Shown: piece by piece, positions 26,887 to 37,300 of the stretch | How positions within the stretch are numbered: position 1 is the stretch's first letter | How the letters are laid out: every line of letters starts with the position of its first letter | NCBI RefSeq assembly: GCF_900101495.1 | Contig: NZ_FMUS01000007.1 | Coordinates: 62,001-126,000, forward strand | Direction of reading: 5' to 3' | DNA: 64,000 nucleotides | Source of the DNA: Alkaliphilus peptidifermentans DSM 18978 | GTDB lineage: Bacteria > Bacillota > Clostridia > Peptostreptococcales > Natronincolaceae | The notes under the pieces: generated by a model | Told to the model about the DNA's origin: nothing | The model's database searches: none | Seen by the model: only the letters and a program-made list of their open reading frames with translations | Translations under genes and position numbers: made by a program

Positions 26887-27633
26887 TTAAATATTCATTG
26901 TAACAGGATACTTTTCTTTTAAAGATTCAACCTTAGCATAAAAAACTTCCTGTTGTTTTTGAGAAAGAATTTGTTGGGTTAGATGATTTTTTATTTCATC
27001 AAAGGAGTGAATAGCTTCTGGTTTTTTATCTAAAACTTTAATAATATGGAATCCAAATTGAGTTTTTACAGGTGCACTAAGGTCATTAACATCCATGTTA
27101 AAAACAGCAGCCTCAAACTCAGGTACCATCTTGCCTTTAGTGAAGTGACCTAGCTCTCCACCCTTTTCCTTTGAAGGACACTTGGAGTATTTTTGAGCGG
27201 CTTCTTCAAATTTTAAGCCATTCTGAATTTCGCTAATTATTTCATCAGCCGCAGCTTCTGTTTCTACAAGTATATGACTTGCATTTATTGATTCTGGGCT
27301 TTTAAAGCTTGCAGAATTTTCATTATAATAATTAAGAGCTTCTTCTTCAGAAACACTTATATTGGCGATTGATTTACTTATGGCATATTGTTTCAATAAA
27401 TTAGTTTTAACCCTTTCAACCTCATTTAAAAAGTCTGCATCCTCCTGCAGGTTGTTGTCTATTGCATCCAGGTATAGTAATTCTTGACTAATTAACTCTT
27501 GTAATAGTTTTTTCTTTCCTTCCTCACTGTAAAACTGCATTGCCTGTTGAGGATCGATGTTTTTCAAAACACTATCCACATCACTCTGAGTAATGTTTTT
27601 GTTTCCGACAACTGCTAAGATATCATTTTTCAT
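26887..27633 (-). CDS. Parvulin-type peptidyl-prolyl cis-trans isomerase
   Basis: 248 aa from ATG at 27633 (AAAGGAGCGTTAAAA upstream). The N-terminal half resembles SurA/PrsA helical regions (NITQSDVDSVLKN, LISQELLYLDA). The parvulin domain runs from about residue 113 to 205, with ASHILVETE, YSKCPSKEKGGELGHF and TQFGFHIIKV. Unlike PrsA there is no signal peptide or lipobox, so a cytoplasmic folding role is likely. Such soluble parvulins are common in clostridia. It forms a single-gene unit ending in a strong terminator. Confidence 0.9.
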   Translation of the reverse strand: MKNDILAVVGNKNITQSDVDSVLKNIDPQQAMQFYSEEGKKKLLQELISQELLYLDAIDNNLQEDADFLNEVERVKTNLLKQYAISKSIANISVSEEEALNYYNENSASFKSPESINASHILVETEAAADEIISEIQNGLKFEEAAQKYSKCPSKEKGGELGHFTKGKMVPEFEAAVFNMDVNDLSAPVKTQFGFHIIKVLDKKPEAIHSFDEIKNHLTQQILSQKQQEVFYAKVESLKEKYPVTMNI

Positions 27634-27881
27634 TTTTAACGCTCCTTTATGATTGGTATCCATGTCATCATATCAAAAAAATGAGGCTATGTCTAATTTC
27701 ATATTCAATTATTTGGGTATTATTGATGAATATTTTGACTATGCTTAAAGATATATACATCTATTACTAAAGCTGAAATTTCAATATTTATTCTATTTTA
27801 GTAAAAATATAGCTATACTTGTCCTTAATATGTGATAAAATATTTTATAAATAAACAAATAATTTTCAAGGAGTCGATGAC

Positions 27882-28958
27882 ATGAATTTACCACCACTTC
27901 GAATAGGTGAGTTAATTTCCCCAATCCCTATAATCCAGGGAGGAATGGGAGTAGGAGTTTCATTATCACGTCTTGCTTCATCGGTAGCAAATGCTGGTGG
28001 AATTGGGATAATTTCTGGAGTGCAAATAGGATTTCGAGAACCAGATTTCGAAACCAATAATGATGATGCCAATGTAAGAGGACTTAAAAAAGAGATAAGA
28101 AAAGCAAGGGAACTAAGTCCAACGGGTATTTTGGGTGTAAATCTGCTGGTGGCTATTAATAATTATAAAGATATGGTTAAGGCTGCTGTGGAAGAAAAAA
28201 TAGATATTATTATTTCAGGTGCCGGATTACCAACAGAGCTTCCAGCCCTTGTTAAGGGATCAGGAACTAAAATAGCACCAATAGTTTCATCAGGAAAGGC
28301 TGCTGCACTTATTGCAAAGGTATGGCAACGAAAATTTGATTATCTACCAGATATGGTAATTGTTGAAGGGCCAGAAGCAGGAGGACACCTAGGTTTTTCC
28401 ATGGAAGAATTACAGAAGGAAGAAAAGCCTGACCTATTCTCAATTGTTAAGGAGGTAATAGAGGCATTAAAGCCTTTCCGTGAAGCCAGTGATAAAGAAA
28501 TTCCAGTTGTTGCAGCTGGTGGTATATATGATGGGAATGAAATAGCTAAATATCTAAAAATTGGAGCTGCAGGTGTTCAAATGGCAACGAGGTTTGCAGC
28601 CACTGATGAATGTGATGCTCATATCAAGTATAAAGAAGCCTATATTAATGCTGAGGAAGAGGATATTGTACTAGTAAAAAGCCCAGTCGGCATGCCAGGG
28701 AGAGCCATTAGAAATGATTTTATAAAAAAATTAGAGCTGGACAATATTCCTATAACCAAATGCTATAATTGTTTAAAGCCTTGTGACCCTGGTAAAAGCC
28801 CTTACTGTATATCAACAGCTTTAATAAATGCAGTAATTGGAGATGTTGATAATGGTCTAATATTTGTGGGGCAAAATGCTCATAAATTGAAAAAGATAAT
28901 TCCTGTTAAGGAATTGATGAAGGAATTGGTAAATGAGACATTAATAGCTTTGGGGTAA
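27882..28958 (+). CDS. FMN-dependent oxidoreductase of the nitronate monooxygenase / FabK family
   Basis: 358 aa. The N-terminus PIIQGGMGVGVSLSRLASSVANAGG and the FMN-binding stretches VEGPEAGGHLG, PVVAAGGIYDG and GVQMATRFAATDEC identify this TIM-barrel flavoprotein family. The C-terminal region CYNCLKPCDPGKSPYC is a four-cysteine insertion, which may bind a metal or form disulfides. Lipid-synthesis FabK and nitronate monooxygenase share the fold, and neither fab genes nor nitro-compound genes are adjacent. AAGGAGTCGATGAC precedes the ATG. Confidence 0.82.
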   Translation: MNLPPLRIGELISPIPIIQGGMGVGVSLSRLASSVANAGGIGIISGVQIGFREPDFETNNDDANVRGLKKEIRKARELSPTGILGVNLLVAINNYKDMVKAAVEEKIDIIISGAGLPTELPALVKGSGTKIAPIVSSGKAAALIAKVWQRKFDYLPDMVIVEGPEAGGHLGFSMEELQKEEKPDLFSIVKEVIEALKPFREASDKEIPVVAAGGIYDGNEIAKYLKIGAAGVQMATRFAATDECDAHIKYKEAYINAEEEDIVLVKSPVGMPGRAIRNDFIKKLELDNIPITKCYNCLKPCDPGKSPYCISTALINAVIGDVDNGLIFVGQNAHKLKKIIPVKELMKELVNETLIALG

Positions 28959-29018
28959 TAACAGGGGCCAATACCCCTTCAAACTAGTAGTTTTTTAATT
29001 GTATAACTTACATTATTT

Positions 29019-29058
29019 AAATTGAGTCAGAGTAAATCTATGGCTCAATTTTCATTTT
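29019..29058 (+). terminator. Terminator after the FMN oxidoreductase gene
   Basis: AAATTGAGTCA pairs with TGGCTCAATTT (11 bp, one G-U), followed by TCATTTT. Confidence 0.8.
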
Positions 29059-29079
29059 GTGTGTTTTAATAATGGTTAT

Positions 29080-29108
29080 TTGTACAATACATGATATTGA
29101 AATAATAT
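29080..29108 (+). promoter_or_regulatory. Orphan promoter upstream of a possible small RNA
   Basis: TTGTAC (29080-29085), a 17-base spacer and TAATAT (29103-29108). No ORF with a ribosome site follows before the terminator at 29218. Confidence 0.45.
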
Positions 29109-29114
29109 GGTTTG

Positions 29115-29248
29115 AAAACAATCTTAGAAAGACTGCGGATGAAATGAAGAAATATATATAGCTTGATTTTTTGTTTGTTAATACCTTTGAAAATATCAAG
29201 GTTTTTCAACAACCCCGTGCTCCCTTAAAAAGGGAGCATTTTAATTTG
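29115..29248 (+). ncRNA. Candidate small RNA in the fabK-like/pyc intergenic region
   Basis: The 523-bp space between the FMN oxidoreductase and pyc holds one promoter-like element, about 135 bases without a coding frame, and a good terminator. Inside, ACCTTTGA and TCAAGGT can form another hairpin at about 29183-29203. No known RNA family is recognised. Evidence is structural only, and the assignment is tentative. Confidence 0.35.
29218..29248 (+). terminator. Orphan intrinsic terminator
   Basis: TGCTCCCTT pairs with AAGGGAGCA around a short A-rich loop, then TTTTAATTT. It follows no gene, since the upstream gene already has its own terminator at 29019. Confidence 0.8.
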
Positions 29249-29360
29249 GTTTTTGTAAGATTATATAACCATACCTGCAATTTACTGAAGATTAACATAA
29301 AAAAATATTTATACATAAAAATGTAATGATAATATAGAAAATACACATAATAAAATATTG

Positions 29361-29389
29361 TTGAAACACTGTTGTATTTGTTGTATAAT
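29361..29389 (+). promoter_or_regulatory. Sigma-A-type promoter of pyc
   Basis: TTGAAA (29361-29366), a 17-base spacer and TATAAT (29384-29389), leaving an untranslated leader of about 85 bases. Confidence 0.8.
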
Positions 29390-29481
29390 CATATTTATTA
29401 CCCGAAAAAATAAATATTAATGCCGATGAATAATTATGCATAATATATATTAAAAATTACGTGTTTGGAGTGTGAAAAGCT

Positions 29482-32400
29482 ATGAATGTAAAAAAATTTA
29501 AACGAGTTTTAGTGGCAAATAGAGGGGAAATTGCCATAAGAATATTTAGAGCTTGCAATGAACTGGGTATTAGAACTGTGGCCATCTATTCAAATGAAGA
29601 TAAAACCTCTCTTTTTAGGACAAAGGCAGATGAATCCTATTTAATTGGTAAAAATAAAGGTCCAATAGATGCTTATTTAAGTATAGATGAGATAATAGGC
29701 CTTGCCTTGAAAAAAGGTGTAGATGCAATACATCCTGGCTATGGATTTCTTGCGGAAAATCCAGAATTTGCCAGGAAATGTAAGGAAGCAGGAGTTGAAT
29801 TCATAGGACCAGACTATACTATGATTGAAAAGCTTGGAGATAAAATACAATCTAAAATAGTAGCTAAAAATGCAAATGTTCCTACTATCCCAGGAATAGA
29901 AAAACCCATTGAAAACGAAAATGAAGCTAAAGAATTTGCTAACTTCTGTGGATATCCAGTTATGGTTAAGGCTGCAGCCGGTGGTGGTGGCAGAGGCATG
30001 AGAATAGTGCACCGAGAAGAAGACCTAATAGATGCCTTCTATAGTGCAAAAAACGAAGCAAAAAAAGCTTTTGGAATAGAAGATATTTTCATAGAAAAAT
30101 ATTTGGAAAAACCAAAGCATATAGAGGTTCAAATATTAGGTGATCAATATGGAAATATAGTTCATTTATTTGAAAGGGATTGCTCTATTCAAAGACGACA
30201 TCAAAAGCTCATAGAATTTACACCAGCCATCACTATATCAGAAGAAAAGCGCAGTGAAATTTGTGAAGATGCATTGAAGATTGCTAGAGCAGTTAATTAT
30301 AGTAATGCAGGGACAGTAGAATTTCTTGTGGATATCCATGGCAATCATTATTTCATTGAAATGAACCCCAGGATACAGGTAGAGCATACAGTAACAGAAA
30401 TGGTGACAGGGATAGATATAGTACAAAATCAAATTCTAGTTGCTCAAGGATACCCTTTGGCATCTTCGGAAATTGGAATAAAAGAACAAGGGGATGTTAC
30501 TACAAGAGGCTATGCAATTCAGTGCAGAGTTACTACAGAAGATCCTGCAAATCAATTTGCTCCTGATACAGGTAAAATAGATATATACAGGACTGGCTCA
30601 GGCTTTGGCATCAGACTAGACGGAGGTAACGGCTTTGCCGGTGCTAATGTGAGTCCCTATTATGATAGTCTTTTGGTTAAGGTAACTGCATGGTCACGAA
30701 ACTTCGACGATGCAATTAGAAAATCCATACGTTCAATTAAGGAGTTAAAAATTACAGGAGTTAAAACCAATATGGGCTTTTTAATAAATGTGTTAAATCA
30801 TGAAACCTTTATAAAAGGAGAGTGCCATACTGGTTTTATTGCAGAGCATCCATCGCTATTCGATATTGCACCAAAAACTGATAAAGAGCTAAAAGTTTTA
30901 AGATATATTGGTGAAAAGGTTGTGAATGAAACACAAGGTAATAAAAAGGAGTTTGATGTTCCTATTGTCCCAAGTATAGTTAGACCGAATGACATTTCTG
31001 GAACAAAGCAAATACTAGATAGTGGAGGTCCGGAAGCAGTAGTAGAATGGATTAGGTCACAGCAAAAACTACTATTAACAGATACCACAATGAGGGATGC
31101 TCACCAATCCTTGATGGCTACTAGAGTCAGAACTAGAGATATGACAAAAATTGCAAAGGCAACTTCTGTATTGGCAAAGGACTTATTCTCAATAGAAATG
31201 TGGGGTGGAGCAACCTTTGACGTATCCTATAGGTTCTTGAAGGAATCGCCTTGGACCAGGCTAGAGGAATTGAGAAAGAAAATACCTAATATTCTATTTC
31301 AAATGCTGATTCGTGGTAGTAATGCGGTAGGATATAAAAATTATCCGGATAATGTAATTAGGAAGTTTATTCAAGAGTCTGCAACCGCTGGAATTGATGT
31401 TTTTAGAATTTTTGACTCTTTAAACTGGTTGAAGGGGATGGAAATTTCTATAGATGAGGTTTTAAAATGCAATAAAATTGCAGAGGCTTGTATCTGTTAT
31501 ACTGGTGACATATTAGATACTACAAGAGATAAATACTCATTAAAGTATTATGTAGACATGGCAAAAGAAATTGAGAAGACAGGTGCCCATATCCTTGCAA
31601 TTAAGGATATGGCAGCGTTATTAAAGCCATATGCAGCAGAAAAACTGATTAAAGCATTAAAAAATGAGGTGTCTATGCCTATACACCTTCATACTCATGA
31701 TACCAGTGGAAATGGAGTTTCAACGGTTTTAATGGCAGCAGAAGCTGGAGTAGATATAATAGATACAGCATTTAATAGTATGTCAGGACTAACCAGTCAA
31801 CCTGCACTAAACTCGGTAGTTGCAGCATTGGAAAATACCACCCGTGCAACTGAAATAAATCTTGATGATGTAGAAGAAATCTCGAGCTATTGGGGTGCGG
31901 TAAGGCCTGTATATAGTCAATTTGAGTCAGAGTTAAAGTCAGGTACTACAGAGGTATATAAATATGAAATTCCAGGTGGACAATATTCTAATCTTAAGCC
32001 ACAGGTTGAAAGCTTTGGTTTAGGACACCGATTTAAGGAAGTAAAGGAAATGTATAAAATCGTTAATGAGATGGTGGGGGATATTGTAAAGGTAACACCA
32101 TCATCCAAGATGGTTGGTGACCTTGCAATATTTATGGTGCAAAATGATTTAACACCAGAAAATATTTACGACAAAGGTAAAGAAATGACATATCCAGATT
32201 CTGTTGTTTCATATTTTAAAGGTATGATGGGTCAACCGATGGGAGGATTCCCTGAGAAATTACAGGAGCTGGTGCTCAAGGGAGAAAAGAGTATATCCTG
32301 TAGACCAGGGGAGATGTTAGATCCTGAAAATTTTGAAAGCATAGCTAAATATTTAAATGAGAATTATAATATAGCTCCAACAGAGAAGGAAATTCTGAGT

Positions 32401-32916
32401 TACGCTCTGTATCCAAAGGTTTTTGAAGAGTATCTTCAATATATTAAAGAATATGGTGACCTTAGTAGAATGGGTAGCGATGTTTTTTTCCATGGACTGT
32501 TTGAAGGAGAAACCTGCGAAGTAGAAATAGCAGATGGAAAGATATTAATTATTAAGCTTTTGGAAATTGGGAAGTTAGATAATGAGGGTAATAGGTCTGT
32601 AGTTTTCGAAGTGAATGGGAATAGAAGGGAAATACCAATTCATGATAAAGCATCTGGTCTTGAGAACAAAGTTGAATTTGTAAAGCTAGCCGACCCAGAT
32701 GATAAGAATGAGATTGGTGCAAGTATACCAGGAACAGTTATTAAGGTGTTAGTAAAAGAAGGAGAAGCCGTTGAGGAGAACCAGAGTCTCCTGGTGGTGG
32801 AGGCGATGAAAATGGAAACAAATATTACATCCCCTCTTAAGGGAATTGTTGAGTCAATAAAGGTGAAGGAAAACCAACAGGTAAAAGCTGGTGAATTGTT
32901 AATAAAACTTAAATAA
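29482..32916 (+). CDS. pyc: Pyruvate carboxylase
   Basis: A 1144-aa single-chain enzyme that carboxylates pyruvate to oxaloacetate using ATP and biotin. The biotin carboxylase domain covers residues 1-455 (RVLVANRGEIAIRIFRAC, HPGYGFLAEN, KAAAGGGGRGM, EMNPRIQVEHTVTE). The carboxyltransferase domain follows (TDTTMRDAHQSLMATRVR, EMWGGATFDV, HTHDTSG). The biotinyl domain is at the end, with VVEAMKMETNI holding the biotinylated lysine. Length and order match full-size bacterial PYC. GTGTTTGGAGTGTGAAAAGCT precedes the ATG, and a terminator follows. It links to the nearby PFOR gene at the pyruvate node. Confidence 0.97.
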   Translation: MNVKKFKRVLVANRGEIAIRIFRACNELGIRTVAIYSNEDKTSLFRTKADESYLIGKNKGPIDAYLSIDEIIGLALKKGVDAIHPGYGFLAENPEFARKCKEAGVEFIGPDYTMIEKLGDKIQSKIVAKNANVPTIPGIEKPIENENEAKEFANFCGYPVMVKAAAGGGGRGMRIVHREEDLIDAFYSAKNEAKKAFGIEDIFIEKYLEKPKHIEVQILGDQYGNIVHLFERDCSIQRRHQKLIEFTPAITISEEKRSEICEDALKIARAVNYSNAGTVEFLVDIHGNHYFIEMNPRIQVEHTVTEMVTGIDIVQNQILVAQGYPLASSEIGIKEQGDVTTRGYAIQCRVTTEDPANQFAPDTGKIDIYRTGSGFGIRLDGGNGFAGANVSPYYDSLLVKVTAWSRNFDDAIRKSIRSIKELKITGVKTNMGFLINVLNHETFIKGECHTGFIAEHPSLFDIAPKTDKELKVLRYIGEKVVNETQGNKKEFDVPIVPSIVRPNDISGTKQILDSGGPEAVVEWIRSQQKLLLTDTTMRDAHQSLMATRVRTRDMTKIAKATSVLAKDLFSIEMWGGATFDVSYRFLKESPWTRLEELRKKIPNILFQMLIRGSNAVGYKNYPDNVIRKFIQESATAGIDVFRIFDSLNWLKGMEISIDEVLKCNKIAEACICYTGDILDTTRDKYSLKYYVDMAKEIEKTGAHILAIKDMAALLKPYAAEKLIKALKNEVSMPIHLHTHDTSGNGVSTVLMAAEAGVDIIDTAFNSMSGLTSQPALNSVVAALENTTRATEINLDDVEEISSYWGAVRPVYSQFESELKSGTTEVYKYEIPGGQYSNLKPQVESFGLGHRFKEVKEMYKIVNEMVGDIVKVTPSSKMVGDLAIFMVQNDLTPENIYDKGKEMTYPDSVVSYFKGMMGQPMGGFPEKLQELVLKGEKSISCRPGEMLDPENFESIAKYLNENYNIAPTEKEILSYALYPKVFEEYLQYIKEYGDLSRMGSDVFFHGLFEGETCEVEIADGKILIIKLLEIGKLDNEGNRSVVFEVNGNRREIPIHDKASGLENKVEFVKLADPDDKNEIGASIPGTVIKVLVKEGEAVEENQSLLVVEAMKMETNITSPLKGIVESIKVKENQQVKAGELLIKLK

Positions 32917-32921
32917 AGATG

Positions 32922-32956
32922 AAATAATCCCTCGTTACAGAGGGATTATTTTTGTT
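32922..32956 (+). terminator. Terminator of pyc
   Basis: AAATAATCCCTC pairs with GAGGGATTATTT over a 6-base loop, with a continuing T-run. Confidence 0.9.
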
Positions 32957-33074
32957 GAAAACAAAAAAATACCATAGGTAAAAATTTCATGTAATTAATC
33001 ACAAAAAATGGAAGGTATGTGGAACTAAGAATAGAATACTATAATTAATAAATATTTTATAAAGGAGAGGTTAC

Positions 33075-33818
33075 ATGGAATCAATAAAAGCTAACAGACA
33101 ATTTATGAAGGCTAACTTTAAATTATTGGATGATATTGAGACGGATCAGAATAAAGAAATACAGCAACCACCCCTAGAAAAATCAACAGAAATTGATGGC
33201 GAGAAAATTGAACTACCTAAAATAGATGCCAGTATTATAAAGAAAGATTTCCATAAAGCAATAGAAGAACGTAGAAGTCATAGGAAATATCAAAATTACG
33301 AAATGGACTTAGATGAACTAGGCTACTTATTATGGGCAACCCAGGGAGTGGATACTATCAAAGGTGACAACTATGCCACCATAAGAACTGTACCTTCTGG
33401 TGGAGCAAGGCACCCCTTTGAAACCTACATCTTTGTAAATACAGTAAAGGGTTTAAAACCAGGAATTTATCGTTATTTAGCCTTAAGTCATCAACTTTGT
33501 CTAGTTAAAGAAGACGAGGGCTTTAAGGAGAAGGTAACGGAAATAACTTTAGGACAAAAATTTGCTGCAAAAGGTTCTGTAATTTTTATATGGAGCTGTA
33601 TTCCATATAGAAGTGAGTGGCGATATAATGTAGCAGCCCATAAGACTATGCTATTAGATGCTGGACACCTTTGTCAAAATCTTTATTTAGCCTGTGAGGC
33701 AATTGGATTGGGGACCTGTGCTATAGCGGCATACCATCAGGAGGCAGCTGATTTACTTTTAAATATAGATGGAGAAGAAGAGTTTGTCGTATATATGGCA
33801 CCCATCGGTAAAGTGTAA
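33075..33818 (+). CDS. SagB-type (nitroreductase-superfamily) oxidoreductase
   Basis: 247 aa. The C-terminal 190 residues form a SagB/ThcOx-like FMN domain: ERRSHRKYQNYEMDLDELGYLLWATQGV, TVPSGGARHPFE, LKPGIYRYL, DAGHLCQNLYLACEAIGLGTCAI. In peptide-toxin clusters SagB oxidises azolines to azoles, but no cyclodehydratase (SagC/SagD) or precursor peptide is nearby. This is probably one of the stand-alone members of unknown substrate. AAAGGAGAGGTTAC precedes the ATG. Confidence 0.85.
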   Translation: MESIKANRQFMKANFKLLDDIETDQNKEIQQPPLEKSTEIDGEKIELPKIDASIIKKDFHKAIEERRSHRKYQNYEMDLDELGYLLWATQGVDTIKGDNYATIRTVPSGGARHPFETYIFVNTVKGLKPGIYRYLALSHQLCLVKEDEGFKEKVTEITLGQKFAAKGSVIFIWSCIPYRSEWRYNVAAHKTMLLDAGHLCQNLYLACEAIGLGTCAIAAYHQEAADLLLNIDGEEEFVVYMAPIGKV

Positions 33819-33889
33819 TATATCATTCTATTTTAATTAATAAAAGAAATATATGAATGAATGTTTATTTATAAAGTGAGGTAGAAAAA

Positions 33890-34075
33890 TTGACTTGTGA
33901 TGAAAAAAAGCTACAGGAACTAAAAAAGAAAATCGAGAAAACAAGAAATAAGTTAAACCTATTGGTGCAAGATGGAAATTTTATGAATAAGGAGACTATG
34001 AAACTTAGTCAACAACTAGATAGACTTATTATAGAGTATATTAACAATAATAAAGAAGAATCGAATGATGATTAA
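33890..34075 (+). CDS. Spo0E-like aspartyl-phosphate phosphatase
   Basis: A 61-aa protein starting at TTG (33890) with GTGAGGTAGAAAA upstream. It is two predicted helices. The signature LSQQLDRLIIEY matches the SQxLDxxI/LxxY motif of Spo0E-type phosphatases that dephosphorylate Spo0A~P and restrain sporulation. The size is typical. It lies alone between the SagB-like and PFOR genes and ends in its own terminator. It is the clearest sporulation marker in the window. Confidence 0.88.
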   Translation: MTCDEKKLQELKKKIEKTRNKLNLLVQDGNFMNKETMKLSQQLDRLIIEYINNNKEESNDD

Positions 34076-34082
34076 ACCTTCA

Positions 34083-34120
34083 TTAACATGATTAATTATA
34101 AATCATGTTAATTTTTTATT
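34083..34120 (+). terminator. Terminator of the Spo0E-like gene
   Basis: TTAACATGATT pairs with AATCATGTTAA (11 bp, 7-base loop), followed by TTTTTTATT. The remaining about 255 bases before PFOR contain AT-rich DNA with a TATAAT at 34294-34299 but no properly spaced -35 that I can defend, and no gene. Confidence 0.9.
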
Positions 34121-34377
34121 AATATTGCAGGAAAACGTTTTTATATGACGAAATCTTCTGTAGTGCTAGAATTTTAATCTATAAACTACCTTGTTTCTGG
34201 GGTAAATATGAAAAGATAGAATATTATGAAAGCAATACAAAAAAAGGATAACGATTAAAAAAAGTTGCACTATAAATATCTTCAGTTTTTTTATATAATG
34301 AAATGGTATACAAGATACATTGTTTCTATCGTTGAAAGATAGATCAATATAAATAATTTATAAAGGGAGGAAATATA

Positions 34378-37300
34378 ATGGCAAGAAAGATGAAAACCAT
34401 GGACGGTAACGCGGCCGCTGCATATGTGGCTTATGCATTTACTGATGTTGCAGCTATTTATCCTATTACTCCATCATCTAACATGGCTGAAAATGTTGAT
34501 GAGTGGAGTTCGTATGGTCAAAAGAATATCTTTGGCCAAACAGTAAAGGTAACTGAAATGCAGTCGGAGGCAGGGGCTGCTGGGGCAGTACACGGATCAC
34601 TTGCTGCAGGAGCTTTAACAACTACATTTACAGCGTCACAGGGCTTGCTTTTAATGATTCCTAATATGTATAAAATTGCAGGGGAATTACTACCAGGAGT
34701 ATTCCATGTAAGTGCCCGTGCTGTTGCAGGACATGCGCTATCTATCTTTGGAGACCACTCTGATGTAATGTCTGCAAGACAGACAGGATGTGCATTACTG
34801 GCAACTGGTAGCGTTCAAGAAGTAATGGACTTAGGTGGAATAGCGCATTTAGCTGCTATTAAAGGAAGAGTTCCATTTATTCATTACTTTGATGGATTTA
34901 GAACCTCACATGAAATGCAAAAGATAGAAGTTATCGAATATGATGAATTTGCTAAGCTTTTAGATTGGGATGCATTAAAAGCTTTCAGAAACAATGCATT
35001 AAATCCAGAAAATCCTGTTTTAAGAGGAACTGCTCAAAACCCAGATATCTTCTTCCAAGCTAAAGAAGCAGCCAATAGATTCTATGATGAAATACCTGAT
35101 TTAGTAAATGACTATATGAAGGAAATTAATAAGTTAACAGGTAGAGATTATGCACCATTCAACTACTACGGAGCAGAAGATGCTGAAAACATAATCATCG
35201 CAATGGGTTCAATAACAGATACAATAGAAGAAACAGTAGATTATTTAATGGAAAAAGGCGAAAAGGTAGGGGTTATTAAGGTTCATCTTTATAGACCTTT
35301 CTCTGAAAAGTACTTCTTTGATGTACTTCCTAAAACTGTTAAGAGAATTTCTGTTATTGATAGAACAAAGGAACCGGGAGCACTGGCAGAACCATTACAT
35401 TTAGATATTAAATCAATGTTCTTTGGAAAAGAAAATGCTCCACTAATAGTTGGTGGTAGATATGGACTTGGATCTAAAGATACAACACCTGCACAAGTAG
35501 TAGCAGTATTTAATAATTTAAAAGCCAGTCAACCAAAGGATAGATTTACTCTTGGTATTGTTGATGATGTTACCAACACATCACTTCCAGTAGAAGCAAA
35601 TGTAAATGCTGCCCCTAAGGGAACAATTCGCTGTAAATTCTGGGGCCTAGGTTCTGATGGTACAGTTGGAGCAAATAAGAGTGCTATCAAAATCATTGGT
35701 GACAACACTGATATGTTCGCTCAAGCTTACTTCTCTTATGACTCTAAGAAGTCTGGTGGAGTAACAATTTCTCACTTGCGTTTTGGTAATAAGCCAATTA
35801 AATCAACTTACCTAATTGATGAGGCTGATTTTGTTGCCTGTCATAACCAAGCCTATGTACATCAATATGACCTGTTAAAGGGCTTGAAAAAAGGTGGAAA
35901 TTTCCTATTAAACTGTATATGGACGCCAGAAGAATTGTCTGAAAAGCTTCCAGCAGCAATGAAAAAATATATTGCAGATAACAATATAAACTTCTATACC
36001 ATTAATGCAACTGATATTGCATCTGAGATTGGTTTAGGTGGAAGAATTAATATGATTTGTCAATCAGCCTTCTTTAAGCTAGCTGAGGTTATTCCTGTAG
36101 AAGATGCTGTGAAGTACCTAAAGGATGCTATTGTAGATGCTTATGGAAGTAAAGGTGAAAAGATTGTTAAAATGAACAATGAAGCAGTTGATCGAGGTGT
36201 AAATGCAATAACAAAGATAGATGTTCCTGCTTCTTGGTCTGGAGCAACTGATGAAGCAGCGGCTGCGGTAGAAGAGCCAGATTTCATCAAGAATATTTTA
36301 AGACCAATGAACGCACAAAATGGTGATATTCTTCCAGTTAGTGCATTCGTTGGAACAGAAGATGGAACCTTCCCTCTTGGAACTTCAGCATTCGAGAAGA
36401 GAGGTATAGCTGTTCATGTACCTGAGTGGAAAAAGGAAACCTGTATTCAATGTAATCAATGTTCATACGTTTGCCCACATGCAGCCATAAGACCAATCCT
36501 ACTGGACGCAGAAGAAGTTAAAAATGCACCAGAAGGTATGGACACATTAAAAGCCATGGGTAAAGAATTTGATGGATTACAATATCGAATCCAAGTAAGT
36601 CCATTAGACTGTACAGGTTGTGGAAACTGTGCCGATATTTGTCCAGCTCCAAAGGGTAAGGCATTGGTGATGGAACCAGTTGAACCACAAATAGTGGAGC
36701 AAAAAGATAATTGGAATTACGTAACAACAGTTTCTGATAAATCACATTTAACAAATATTGAAACAGTTAAAGGAAGCCAATTTGCTCAACCTCTATTTGA
36801 GTTCTCAGGTGCATGTGCAGGTTGTGGAGAAACTCCTTATGTTAAGTTAATTACTCAATTATTTGGCGATAGAATGATGGTGGCGAATGCAACTGGCTGT
36901 TCATCAATCTATGGTGGTAGTGCACCATCTGTACCATATTGTAAAAATGCAGACGGAAGAGGTCCAGCGTGGGCTAACTCTCTATTTGAAGATAACGCAG
37001 AATTTGGATATGGTATGTTCTTAGGAGTTCAACAAATTAGAGCAAGACTTGCTGATTTAATGGAGGAAGGTTTAGAGTCAGATTTATCTACAGAATTAAA
37101 GGATGCCTTTAAATTCTGGTTAGAAAATAAAGAAGAAGGTAAAGGATCAAAGGAAGCTACCTTCAGACTACTTCCATTGCTTGAAGCTGCAAAGGGTAAT
37201 GCTATTGTAGACGAGATAGTTGAAAAGAAGCAATACCTAATTAAGCAATCTCAATGGATTTTTGGTGGAGATGGCTGGGCTTATGACATTGGATTTGGTG

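Noticed and set aside
33075-33818. SagB-like protein as part of a thiazole/oxazole peptide cluster
   Set aside because: There are no cyclodehydratase genes and no precursor-like small ORF beside it. The adjacent 61-aa ORF is a Spo0E-like protein.
34265-34299. Promoter TTGCAC to TATAAT before the PFOR gene
   Set aside because: The spacer is 23 bases, too long for a normal sigma-A promoter.
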